Source of the DNA: Mugil cephalus
Lineage: Eukaryota; Chordata; Actinopteri; Mugiliformes; Mugilidae
Direction: 5' to 3'
Length of the DNA: 64,000 nucleotides
Assembly: GCF_022458985.1 (NCBI RefSeq)
Contig: NC_061783.1
Location: 11,500,413 to 11,564,412 of the forward strand
Shown here piece by piece: positions 1 to 13,200 of the stretch; position 1 is the stretch's first letter, and every line of letters begins with the position of its first letter. The position numbers and the translations under genes were made by a program. A model generated the notes under the pieces. That model did no database searches and was not told where the DNA came from. It saw nothing but the letters and a program-made list of their open reading frames with translations.

Positions 1-259
1 AACAGTTGCTTCTCATGATGAAGTCCAGATGCGATGAACCCAGCTTAGAAGAGACTGAGCAGTTGGAAACTGTTCTACCATTAGCTCTAAAACTATTAAC
101 ATGTTATTTTCCTCATTTTCTTTAATTGGAACAGGAGTGGCACATCATCCTTTCTGGGGAAGAGCAGTGGTGTTTTTGACGTCACTTCCGTCTTCTTGCA
201 GCTTTGTGTTTTCTTGCAGTGAGTGATGAGGACAAACCCTGTCCCCGGATGACTCCTAC

Positions 260-1116
260 CTGTGTTGCCGTGGGCTGCTGTGGTCGTGTCGTTCTCTCTG
301 TCGGCGCCGCCTGAGTGGCTGTTGTCATGGGAACCCTGGGCCTGAACGGGACCCTGGTCTTTGCGGTGGTGACGGCCGAGGTGGTCGTCGTGGTAGGTGC
401 GGCTGTCGTAGGCTCAGGGGTGGCCTCTGCTGCGGTGGCCGCGTCTTCTTCTGTGGTGGTTTCTATGTCCGGGTAAACCAGGGAGGGCGTGGTCGACAGG
501 TAGATGTCATCTACGTCTTCTTCTTCTGTGGTGCTCAGGTCGTCTGAACCCGCAGAGGGTGCCGCGCTTTCCACGGGACTGGTTGCCGGGTTGGTGGTCA
601 CCACGGGAACGGCTTCAGGTGACCGCGGGGTCGCGGTGGTCTGCGCCGCCGCCCTGATCCGCTCCAGCTCTCTCTCCCTTTCGAGCTCCCTCTCTCTTTG
701 CCTTTCTCTCTCCCTCTCCCGCTCTCTCTCCCTCTCCCTCTCTCGCTCACGTTCTCTCTCCCTCTCCCTCTCCCTCTCCATCTCTCTGACCCGCTCCCTC
801 TCCCTCTCCCTTTCTCTCTCCCTCTCCAACTGCCTCTCCCTTTCCTTCTCCCTCTCCAGCTCCATCTGTCTCTCCTTCTCCAGCTCTCGTTCTCTCTCCA
901 GCTCCCTCTCCCTCTCATAGAATGCACCGCTCTCTCCGTCAGCCTCGGTGGTCGGCGGCGTGGAGGTGACGTCGTCCGGGCTGGGGCTGGGGCTGGGCTC
1001 GGCTGCGGGTGAGGCGGAGGGGGCGGGGCTAGTGGCCTGGGTCGTGGAGAGGAGGAGGGTCTCCTCCGTGGTGAAGGCCACGCCCAAAGACGTCGGCCTC
1101 ACGCTGATCTCAGGAA
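260..1116 (-). CDS. sdc3: sdc3 coding exon 3 (mucin-like ectodomain with Glu-Arg repeat)
   Basis: An 857-bp exon with acceptor TCTCCTCTCCAG|TTCCTGAG and donor ACACAG|GTAGGA. Residues run FPEISVRPTSLGVAFTTEE, then Ser/Pro/Thr-rich sequence, DGESGAF (another acidic Ser-Gly site, S112-G113), the Glu-Arg block (residues 117-204, nt 653-916), a second acidic segment STTEEEDVDDIYLSTTP, and a Thr/Pro-rich O-glycosylation-like tail ending QQPTATQ. Splice phases match on both sides, so the Glu-Arg tract sits inside a real coding exon. The corresponding mammalian region is mucin-like without such a block as far as I recall. Confidence 0.88.
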
Positions 1117-4100
1117 CTGGAGAGGAGAGAAATTAAAAGTATAAGTCAACAAATTACCGCACATGAAAGACTTATACTCTAACACAAACTGAGTCACAAT
1201 AATCAACAATAACCAGAAACTAACACCATATTACTCAACTGCTACGTCTACGTAATGTCAATAGCAGCGCAACAGATTACCGTAATAACTGTAGTCTGCG
1301 TGCACCATTTTTTCCCCTGTCATTCATAAAGATAAAATTGGTGACACTTATGGGGACAGTTATAGCAGGTCGTCCAAAACGACACAGCACCTTTTTTTGG
1401 CACAAGTCTTCTTGTTCCGTCTTCACCATGCCTCGGTATTAGGCATTCGGTATGAAGTGATATACCACTAAGCCCTGATTCAGACTAGGGATGTCAGGGT
1501 TACTTACATCCAATACCACTACCAGGAGGCCTTAAGAGGGCTTAATCAGACGGGCTCCTTCTTCTCTTCATTCATTCAGTTTACAGTAAGAGGGCATGTT
1601 TTAGATTGTCAATCTGAAAACTGAGCTTTAGGGAAACCTGTTTGTGGAGTACGTCTGACTTAAGTCAGTGGGTAGTATTGCTTCTAATTATATGAAGCTG
1701 CCACAAAAAAGGTGCCGTGAAAGCCGAGACGTCTTGACTTTCAGTCTCTTGGATACTACGCTACACTACGCTACAGGAGAATTATTTCCCGTATCCTACT
1801 TTCTCTGTGGTAACAGGCGTCTTATATCAGTGACACATAAACAGTGCATAGCCAGAGTTTGTTAGTCGTGAATTTAATGACGGCTTGGCGCAGCAATTGC
1901 AGTCACAATTAAATCGCCATTTTCTGCTCATTTAGCTCCCTGACAACAGAATGTAAATGAAAACAGCTACAGCAAACTGCGAGTTCAGCTGCATTAAATC
2001 CTGGAGGTGCAGAAGGCGACAGACCGGAGGTTTAACCAAGAAGTAAAGAGTAAAGAGGATCCGGCCTGTCCTTCAGTCTCCTGACCAGATGTTTGCTGTG
2101 ATATATTTATGCTGCCAAATAAGAGCCTGCGAAGGTTCTCAGTCATCCAGGTCGTGGTTAATGGGTTGTTTTTGGACATATAATCATAGTCTTTTAGTAT
2201 GGATAAAGATCTTTAGAGAGAAGAGAAGAGAAGAGAAGAGAAGAGAAGAGAAGAGAAGAGAAGAGAAGAGAAGAGAAGAGAAGAGAAGAGAAGAGAAGAG
2301 AAGAGTGATTCATTTTCTTTTTAAATGCTATAATAGTATTAGTCCACCTTTCATTCTGTTATAGGAGAGAGGCTCCTTGGCTTGAAAGAGAAACAAATTG
2401 AATTTACAGGCACAAAGACATGAGGGATGACAGAGCAGCTAGAGAGGAAATCGAAATACGGACTCTGACAATGCAGCTCCTGTGAAATATATCAGACGCT
2501 TCTAAACGCCTCCTTCAGAAGCAGCGGCGATACGAAACGTACATCTGTCTGTTAAAAACGAGCCCTTTCTTTGGACTCATAAGACTCCATATCACGGTTT
2601 GAGATAAAGCAATTTGCCAGGCTGCTGTCTCATCCACAGGGGGTGCCTCTGCTACGCTCTCCTGCTCTGAATTGTAATTTATTTCGCTCGCCACTAGCGC
2701 AGTGCCTGAACCGAGGGGCAGCCCTCAATGAGTCATGTTTAATAAGGAGAGCTGCGCTCGAGCCTCAGCAGCCAGATCAAAAAATCAGCCTGAATTACAC
2801 CAATGTGATTTGCGTTAAGTAGGTAATTCCTCCACATGCAGACAGCCAGCTCACTCAAAGGCAGACATACGGTGTCGGATAGGTGTGCACAACCGACTGC
2901 CGGTGTGCGTGTTATCACCTAATCTGTGGGGACTGTTATCTGATTAGAGTAAATAAGATCTGGGGGAATCGAGTCTGCGTCGGCGCTTATTTGGTAGGGT
3001 GTGTCTGAGGCATTTTCAGTAAACCTAAATCCAAATTCAGTCCCTGAATCCAAACGCCATTTTTATAGAGTGTGATTGTGTGTGTGTGACCTCTGTACGC
3101 GCGGTGAATAGAGCGATCATAACTCAAGGACGGGGAGGGGGGGTCTTCAGGGTCAACAGATTGAAACTCAGCAGCTGTCGAGTTTGAAAGGACCAGGGCG
3201 TGAGTGCGTAACCTTACACACACACACGCACACACACCACGAAACACAAACTTACAGCCGGAGCCGGAGCCTGAGTAGAGGTCCTCGTCGTCGTAAAACT
3301 CATCTCTCGTCGAGCCTTCGTCATCGATGGGCTGCGACCACTTCTGTCCCTAATGGAGACGCAGAGAGTAACAGAGATTAGAGTTATTCATCATGCGCGG
3401 CCGAGTCGTTTGTCATTACATTCGAAAGAGAAACCACTTTGGCGGATTACATGCACGCACACAGCCACGCACACAACAGTCCGTCTGAGAGGGGGTGGGG
3501 TGGGGGGGCTGCATTACGCTGACCAGGGTAACATCTGTCTGTCTGCGACTGTATGGAGGAGAATAGTTAATGAATTGATCTAAAGCTGGGATTTTGGCAG
3601 AGGAACATCAAAGCCTTTAAGGAGAAGGGGGGGAGGTTTCATTCAGTCTCCACTCGCGTGTCAATTGCAAGCGATGCTCCGACTGTAAAGCAGCAAAGCA
3701 CAGGAAAGCAATTAACTTTAAGACCCAAGCTCATCAAACTTTTTTTTTTAATCATTTTTTTATATTATTAGTCCAGTAAATAAAATGTTAAAATTTCATT
3801 CACACTTGTTTTTGTTGAATATCGTTCACTTTAAATTACGTAAAACAAGCAGCAAGAAGAAAGCGGAGAAGCTGAAGCAGGAGAACGTTAAACATATTTC
3901 CTTGATAAACAGATAATCAATCAGTTATTCACTCAATTAATTCTACGAGATTGGGAATCTGCAGCCTTGCTACCAGCTCTGTGGTTCTATAATTAGCCCA
4001 TCTGGTACTGGTGCCAGATGAAAAGTTAAAGGATGACCGAAGTTTATCTTGACAAACTTGTGAATTGTGTACCAAAGGGGTAGGACGACACACACGATCC

Positions 4101-7100
4101 TCCACAGAGCTTCACGTCAAGCATGACTCAAAAGGCTTGTCACTGTCACATGTTGAGGTCTTATGACTGATTGCTTTGTCTTAGCATCAGTCCAAAAAAA
4201 ACAAAGCACAAAACCATAATGTCCTCACCCAACGAAGAGAAAAAAAAGCACAAGAAGCGCACGTCTTAGAATTAATACGTTTCAAATCCATTTAGTTCAA
4301 AATGATTTAAAACAGGCCGCAACATGAAATTCAAGGCGTTAGAGAATATTAAACATATTTCCCTGATAAACAGTTAATCAAGCAACAAATTCATCAAGAC
4401 AGACAGGAGTCTGCAGCCAAGCTAGCACCACTGATGTAACACAGTGCTGCCGAGCTTTGACAAATCTGAATATGAGCCCAGTATTGGCACCAAAGAGAAG
4501 AGTTAAAAGTTCACAAGTGTTTACAGTTAATCCCGAAAAAGTCATGAATGTCACTCCAAGAGTTGCTGAGACACGTCCATCTGGACCCAAGTGGTAGGAC
4601 AAGTGACAGCTACGCAGTTAGCACGGCTAAGGCTGCTCAGGCACAGTCTACGAAGAGAAAATTCCTCGCATGTGAGAATCCACAAGAAGAAACTGTCTCA
4701 TTTAATGTGCTGAAGTATTAACTGGTGATTAGAATTAGCAAATCACTTATCGCTATTTTGAACACCTCTTGTGGCTTTTAAGTGTGAGGCCACGGCCATC
4801 TCTTCTGAATAACTGCGGCTCCACGTTAAGAGTTTTACAGCAGCTCCCTGAACGCTCTCTTTCTGTAATGTGCCCGTAACCGTCTCTCACGGATCATTTC
4901 ACAGCATCCTCCCTCCTAATCACTCCACTTTAATCTACAATTATTTCATGCAAGCCTTTTAGGGGAGGGGGAGGAGGGCGGGGGAGGGGAGCAACCTTGC
5001 CGACCATCGCCGGGGTCAGGTAAAAGAGATTAGTCGTGGCTCGTTCAGAGGTCGAACTTCTGACGTGAATGACCTCAGTCGCCGGTCGCTTGGAGGCTGA
5101 TCCCTGCTCTCAGTCCATTCATCTCTCTCTCTCTCTCTTTCTCTTGACCTCAATCCCACATCCCTGCAATGTTTAAACACACACTTTAGCACTCAGAGGC
5201 TTTTCCCATCATGCAGGGTCAACTAATACCACGATCAAATGCATTAAGGGACACACACTGCAGCGCCGAGACGCAGTGCTATACATTACGGTTTGTGCTG
5301 TGCTGCAGATTCAATCCTCGTTTCTTTAACTCGTTACCTTAACTCACTTGGTGAAGACGAATTAACAAGTGGCTCATTTTGTATTAAAACCCTCTACTTT
5401 TGTATTTGGTAGAAAAACGGTTTGCTTTGCATGTAAAGACATGTCATACAGAAGACATAATACGACACATTGGTACCACCGTAACAAAGTAAACTACCAA
5501 CCTACCGACTGTATGTATGTATGAGTTCAAAGGGTCTGTTCTGTATAAAGGCTGCTTCGGGCGCAGCTGAACAAGCGACTGACGCGACGCTGACATTTCA
5601 TCCCCTTGTAGTCGATGCGCTCAACTTGCTAGCAAACATTAGCTTATTTACACATCAAGCACACATGAAGCAACAGCTCTCGTTTTGGTCCCCATTGACT
5701 CCTAATGGATTTATCTCTGTTTGACTGCCAAACGCTCCAATCTGTTCACCAGTACGTCACTAATGTGGTCTGTGCGTCTTTGATGCTGGACAGTGAGAGT
5801 ATAGGGGATTCGTCATCTGAGCCGCCTGCTGCGTCGGGAAATGAGTTGGACGAGGGCGGGCGAAGAGAACCAAATGGTTCCTTGGACTGGGAGGAACTTC
5901 CGATCGAACCGGAGCGGCCCCTCTGACTCAAATGCAGTCATTACAGTCCGTCGTCAGTGTTAAGATGTGGACAAAAGCAGCACTTTCATAGAAGATTAAA
6001 GGAGAGGATGACGCAAATGTTTGAACGCAGGGTGGTGTGGAGTTGACACGTTTGTTTATGCTTCCATCTACTAGCGCATTCTGTGTATTTGAGCCCAGAT
6101 CTGGATCACTGCACGGTAAGCGGCACAATGTTCCCAAGCCAAAAAAAAAAGAGCAAAGAGTTCAGTTTTGCTCCAGGTATTGGAACACCGTCAGTCCACT
6201 GCTGAAAATCCGACCAAAGCAAAATCTATCTCCTCAGCAATCTTAAGCCCATCCTGGGGCCCCGCTGAGCTGTTTTTCGCTAGCCTGGGTGATGCTAATT
6301 GTACACACACACACAGAAGCAGAAGCAGAAGCAGAAGCTCCGCCCCGGCTCCAGACAGAGGAAACCTGATGCCTTTAAAAGCCAATAAAAGCATAATGGA
6401 ATCTAGAAACCCGAGCATCTCAGTCCATCATTTCACAGCATGAGGTGGAGCTGAAACGCTATATGTACCTCCTGAAAATGAAATTGACTTGAAGTTGTTT
6501 GGAGCCCGGACAGACTGAGGATATTGGCTTCACAAAGTGGAGGGCTGAGAATGGGAGTGTGTGAGTGCGTGCTTCACTTCTTGAGTGCAAATGTGTGTGT
6601 GCGTGGAAAAAGACAGAGAGAAAAGTGTGTGTGAAGTTCTGGTGATGTCAAACGGCAAAAGCGGTGAAAAAATACTGAAAAGACGTCTCGGTGCGAATGT
6701 GGTGAGAATGTGTGTGTGTGTGTGTGTGTGTGCTGTATTCCAAGGATCGGTTTTACAATGAAGGCCGTTGCTATGGGCAACCTTAGCCTTTCACAGAAAT
6801 TCCCGTCTCCCAGTGAGAAGCTACCACACACACACACACACACACACACATATAAGAGCACTAACTACATAAGCAAAGGTGTTATGTAACGTCAAAGAAA
6901 CAACCTAAAAAACAACATCACAACAGTCTGCCACTGCCCCCACCTATCTGTTCCCCCCCTCTCTCTCCGGTTCCACAAACCCTCTGCCAGTGTCTCCCCG
7001 TCCTCGTCCCATTTTCCTTTCATCTCAAGCTCCGTTTCTTATCTTGAGGCTAGGCCCCTAAATTCGGCGTAACTCACAAAACTCACACATGCACACACTT

Positions 7101-10100
7101 AAATAAACACACCCGACCCCCGAGCAGAGCCCTCCCCGGGGCCCCAGTTACACGTCCCTAACTAACACCACAACCTCGACGACTCAGACTCGCGTCCCTT
7201 GTTCGTCCGCGTGGGTTTAAATGTGCATCACCTATGTTTATCCCAGCATTTTAAAGGGATATATAATCACCCTCTGCGCACTGACATTTTTAAATTATGA
7301 GCCAATGTCATCGGTGTGAATTCACAGTATGGCGGGCAGTTGTGCGTCATTGTACATAATTACAGTGTGCGTGTCTCCAAATGGGCATAATCACGGGTTT
7401 TGTTTGCGGTATGTACGTACACGCAGACACAAATGCCCCCTCAGACCTCTCCGCGTGGGTGTGAGCGTGTGTTTTTACGTGATTTCGGGGGAGTCGAATA
7501 AGACCAGCTCTGCATTTTGCCTCCGACTCAGGAGCTATAAACAGCTGCACTTTCAGCCCGCGCCACATAGCTAACTAACCACAACGAGACGCAGCGAGCT
7601 CGCCTCCCCACACGCATAACCTAGGGCCAAAATCATCTGTACGTTGCCCTCAATTTCTCTCCACCGCTGCATTTTGTTCCCGTTCGTTATAAAAAGAAAC
7701 CGTAAGATGACAGCCGTATTCAGCCGAATGCAATCCTGGTTTTTGGCGACGAATGAAGCGGTGCCACTGTAAGTCATTTGGTGCCAGTTGGAGTCATTTT
7801 AAAACAATCCCGGGGCTGGGAATATATAATTATGTATACTTATGTGAAAAGAGAAGGGGAAAACAGAAAACTGGGGGAAGGAATGACAGCAAAACAAAGA
7901 AGAGGCCATGTTTTCGCAAAGCACACACACAGGTGTGTCCTCTGACGGATGCTGGAACATTTGCAGTGACTCAGGTAGAAACCTGATCTGAAGCTGACAT
8001 CACCCTTTTCAATATAAATCCGATCCTATGCTCTATAGCTTTTCCGCGAGCGCGTGTGTCAGCTCGCTTTACAGCTACGCAGCCTGGATCTTAAGCCCAA
8101 GCTGACGACGCTGCGGCTTCGCCGATGCACCGCAAGATTCAGATTTTAATTAAAGTTTGAAGTGAAAGAAAAAAAACAACAAAAAAAAAAAACACTAAAT
8201 TATAAGCGCGTCTGAGAACGAGGCTGTGTATGTATGCCTGGAGGTGACAATTACCAGAATGAGTGTTGGGAGAGAAAAGACAAAGGTGTGCGTGTGTTTT
8301 GCATGTAAGTACAATGCAGCTATACAACGTATCTATACGCGCTAATGATGAGATGCAGGAAGCTTCCCGGCCGGTCCAGCTCAGCTCAGACTGGAGATCC
8401 CCTTTAGGCTCGCTGTGCAGATAGAGAGATTCATTGTGATTGACTTCAAATGCATTCCTGAGTAACTGCTGCTGCTGCTGCTGCACAATGCCTGGCTGGC
8501 AAACACACATATATACACACACGCACACTAAGCTCCTGACACAACGCACACAACGCCGCTCAGCTTTGGGGAAATAATCGTTAATTGTGCTTTTTAATAT
8601 GTGCGATTTCATCGGCAGTGAATGTTCTCGACTGCTGCGGCATCTCTAAGCTCTCAAACTGTGAAGAATAATTTGAACGCTCCCTCTGCTTTCTGGCACC
8701 ATCTGTGAGTCTATCTGTCCCTCCATTTACTGCGGCGGGGGGACGGAAACACTCAGATCTCGTCCATTTTTCACTGCTCATTTAGGATCAGACTCGAATT
8801 CAGACCTCAAAATATTCACCTTCCTGGGTGAAGTCGAACCGTACTGCCAACAGTACAGGTTACCTTCCACCAAATGCCCTGCGATCTCTAATACCAGGGT
8901 TTTACTACTATTATGGTGCGCTGGTAGCAGAAAATGCTGTTTAATATAAGTATATGCTGCTTATGGTTTTGCTTTTGCTCTGATTTACGACGCGCTCCTT
9001 CCCACAAATCAGGGCTTAATGGGAAACCACACCACTGAAGTAAAAGATGCTCTTCTTCCCTACTTCTGGTTCCTTGTGACTTTAATAACGTTAGTGACCA
9101 ATAAAGGTAAAACTACTAACAAAAAAAAAACGAGTCTTTACTTTTGGGTTTGTTATAATCCCTGCACAGTCCTCCAGGTAAATTATATGTTCAGTACACT
9201 AATCGTTTATGTTGATGGCACACAGCATCTCCAACACTAGGTGGTCCAAGCACATTTGGCTCTACATCCTCACAGCAACACTGAGTTTCCCTCCCTGAAC
9301 CTCCTCCAATAACAGCAATTAGATGTTTGTGATCTGCGAGGGTTCGTCTCATTGTGTTGGTGCTCATTAATGGTGTGTATTTCAGGCTCCGCTTACAGAG
9401 CGTCCGTGGAGATTGATGATATTTGTTTCACAGCATCGCGTGGCCAAAATGTGCCTTATTGTTTAAATGGATTTTCTTCTTCTTCTTTTTTTTTGGTAAC
9501 TCAACGTGGGTGTCCTGCCTGCGTTGGGAGTGTTTCATGTCAAAACTTGTCAACCGGGCACTTGGACGCGGCGCAACCGGCTCTGGCGTAAGACACAAAA
9601 ATAATCATCCGTCAGAAATTTGAGACCGGGATCAGCCCCAAACTGAGGAAAAATGATTGTTGTGGGCCGCGTTTCAAACCTCCCCGCAGTTTTAATTCAC
9701 CGTAGGTGGAGAGCCCACGCTTCATAAAGCAGCTGCTGATTCACGGGCGTCTCTGCCTCTCCTGCTCTGTGGAGCGGTCTGACCCACGCTGATAAGAGCC
9801 GGACAGTTTGAGCCGTGCTGTTCGCCGACAGCAGAAGGCCCTCTCTGTACCTGGAAAGAATCCGACTGCTTGGCCTGCTTACAGGAAAAAAAAAAAAAAC
9901 TGCAGCCGGGTTTACTGTTTGTATTGTTCCACGCCCGTCTCGCCTTTCCGGAGCGGATCCCCGAGCCTGTCAGCAGTGACCTCTAATCTGTCTCCATCTA
10001 GTGCTTTTCGTCTCACTCTTCTAGCAGCTGGGCGGTCGGCCAACTTTTACACTAACACACTTACAGCCAGACAAGACGATGTGAGAGAGATAGAGGGCAG

Positions 10101-10246
10101 CCAGTGTGTGTGTTGTGCGTGCATACGAGTAGGTTACCAGGTGATGGCCTTGTTAAGACACCTGCCACCCTCAGCGGAGATTAGCACAGAAAGCGTCTGC
10201 ACAGTCACGCTGCTCACCCGCTCGCTGATGCCTTGCAACACACAAA

Positions 10247-10286
<40 letters not shown>

Positions 10287-13200
10287 GAAGGCCGAACGTT
10301 GAGACGGTGCCTCAGAGCGGTGACGTCAGGTGAGCTCCAGTGAACCAGAAAACAGCCGACACCTGCGCGCTACAGCCGAGAGGGTCGAGTAAATCGAGTC
10401 TCGGTCGACGTAAGTGGTTTAAAAGCAGAAGATGCACTCCCTCATTCCCGCTCACATCAGCCTATTATTTTCATTCACTGCTTATCAAGAAGCGCTGATG
10501 GCACAAACTCTGTGGAGATAACGACACATCTATGTCATGCCAGAGTTGGGATAATTACTGTGTTACATAAGTACATAAGAACGTCGGCGTGGAGGTGATA
10601 CTTATGACTGGAAGAGTAGTTTTTTTCTCAAGTGTCAGCATAAGCAAGAAATCCCATAGTTGTTGAAGGTACTTAAACGTAGATTTTCACACCGCAGCAT
10701 AGCAGACTTTTATTACTCTCCTATCAAACTCGACTCCTCTGTGCTCGGACGCAGCCACTTCTGTGCAGCGTCGGATAGAGGCCGCCCAAGCGTTTTGATT
10801 GGCCCCGCGCATCTTTGCCAGATCACAATCAGCTCCCAGACCAACTTTCTGCCGCAGTCTTTTGTGGGCAGGGGGCGTGTGACTGGCTTCCAGACTAGCA
10901 GTGTGGTGTTGAAGAGGCAGAATGTTAACTTGGATTCGGCCGGACTTTCCAGTATTTCGCGGCTGCCATCTTGTTGTGAACGCTCCCAGATCGTAAACAT
11001 GCCATTAACCCCCCTCCCCCACTACCACCACTCCCCAAAAAACACAGACTTAAACCACACCAGGCACAGTCGAATGACGTCATTGAAGTAAGTGGTGGTC
11101 AAACCTCAATATGCACAAAAATACGCTGGAAAAAACGGTCGCCAATTATGTTTCATTATGTATTCATAATATCACGTACTCCTCATGTTTTCATCTGCTT
11201 TCTGACAAATTAAAGGGACAAAATATGTCCCGTCATGATTTATGTACCTCACAATATTGTCGCACTTTGCTGAACTTTATCGTACATAAACAGTTGTTGC
11301 AATATTTTCCCAGAACTCCTTGTGTTTCCATTTAGCACATCCAATGTAATCACTCTTGACTGAGCTTGTGAAGACTCCAGCTTTGGGGATCATTGACCTT
11401 TTCGGCTCCAAAGACCAGTGTAGAAATGACTGTTGTTATGGTTTATTCTTAAATCATAAAATCCCCCCAAGGTCACTGTCAAAACTCCAACTAAACGGCT
11501 TCAGGGAAATATTAAATTATAAAAAAAATCCAGGATTGTGCCTTTAAACTGAACATTTTTTCACACAATAAAAGGTGTTAAGCTTTATGACAGCAAGTGA
11601 TTTTTAAAGCATATTTATAATACATTCAGGACTTTTATCGTGAGGCTTTTAATGCCTGTGACAAAAGTCTCCTTCAAAAAAAAAAAAGAAAGAAAATCAC
11701 AAATTTCTGGCCCCGGGGGTGTTTTTTGTTTTCCTCGGCTGTGAGACAACTGCTCTACATTTAAAAGTTAAATTATCATTTGGTCTCAAGAGATTCTTTA
11801 CAGTAGCAGCTGCAGCAGGGGGTTATGGGCAGGCATCACTTTTTGTCAGCAAGAAAAACCCCGCTGAGCAATTTTACACTTATTAACTCTTTAAACGACG
11901 GGAAATGGCTCGGGATAAAATCAAAAATGCGCGGGCGTCATTGCCAAGATGCATGTTAGATGTCATTATTTAGACTCATTTGAGACGCGGAAACGAAAAT
12001 AAAGCGTGACATTTATAGCTGCCGGGCTCATTTTAAACATGTGATAACCCTAAACTGCTGCCAATGGCATCCTCGTGGACGCGGCGCTGTTAAGTGGCGC
12101 CGAGTGGGAAGGTAGACGCGCGTCTCTGATCTTTTCCCACGTGTTTCTCTCGATTTTTCACACCTGCGTGCTCGCTGTGTCCAATAAACGTGAACCGCCA
12201 AGGGAAGACTATAAACATGTTCGCGAGCGGCGGCCAGGAAAAGAAACTCTTTCTCCCTTCACTATTTTTAGTCCTTTCTGCTGATCGGATTCCTGATAGC
12301 GCTACTGTGGTTGAGCCAAACTGCAGCCGAGTTGGCCGTATTCATTCCCATGTACAAAACCTGTGGGAGGATGGCATTACACCAGCTCTAGTTTGTTATT
12401 CCAGCTTGCTCTGGCCCTAAAGCCCTCCCACTGCAGCACCAAACCACAGCATCCAAGCACTAATATTATCTTTCTAATATTATCTCTCTCCGCTGAGTTA
12501 TAGGGACAAAGATGATCCAAGTGATGAATGCCCTTATGGAAAGTCATGCATATGCTAAATATGGCGCGTGGTACAGTGAACGGCTTGGTCAGAGAGCTGC
12601 AGGGACAGAACAGGTGCACGGTGGAGGAAACTCAGGGATCTAGATCTCAGGAGTTTGAATCCATTTTCGTGCACTGCCTCCTTTCAGAACGTGTCTCGTA
12701 TATCTGTGACAAAACAATAGACCAAAATCAATATGTGGCGGCGCTCGGGGTTCAGTCAAATGCTCTCATTGTTATGTTGACAGTTAATCCTCATTACGTA
12801 CGAGGCTGCAAAGCCTTTTCTTTTCATACGGTCAGATACTGAGGTCTCCCAACTGTGGTTCACATAAAATTAATCACATAACAAATGTAGTCTGGTTCCC
12901 TTTGTCACTACTAATGCCCACGACAAGACGTTTTCTGACCTCTCGCAGATAATATAAACAGTTCGTACAATATTCTTTTCTGTAATTACTTCCCCATATT
13001 GTATTTTCATTGTAAATAGACGGCTGAGACATTCCCGCCCACCATTGTCTGCCTAAGTAATCCAGTATTGTGTTATTTTATTGCTTCGATGTCAGCTTTA
13101 CTATTTGCCGTTGACTCGCCCACAGCTGAATCAGAAGTGTATCACGCTAATGCTAATACGAATCCCACACAAACTGGCGGCATTTTTTATGGAGCAGTCA

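Noticed and set aside
177..184. Full CRE palindrome TGACGTCA (also at 10321, 11075, 33488)
   Set aside because: All lie in introns far from promoters; an 8-mer occurs by chance in 64 kb.
504..1012. Plus-strand frames rich in Ser-Leu or Pro-Leu
   Set aside because: They are the complement of the sdc3 Glu-Arg tract, without splice or homology support.
9808..10302. 164-codon plus-strand frame
   Set aside because: Ends in a CA repeat, lacks recognisable domains and lies in sdc3 intron 1.
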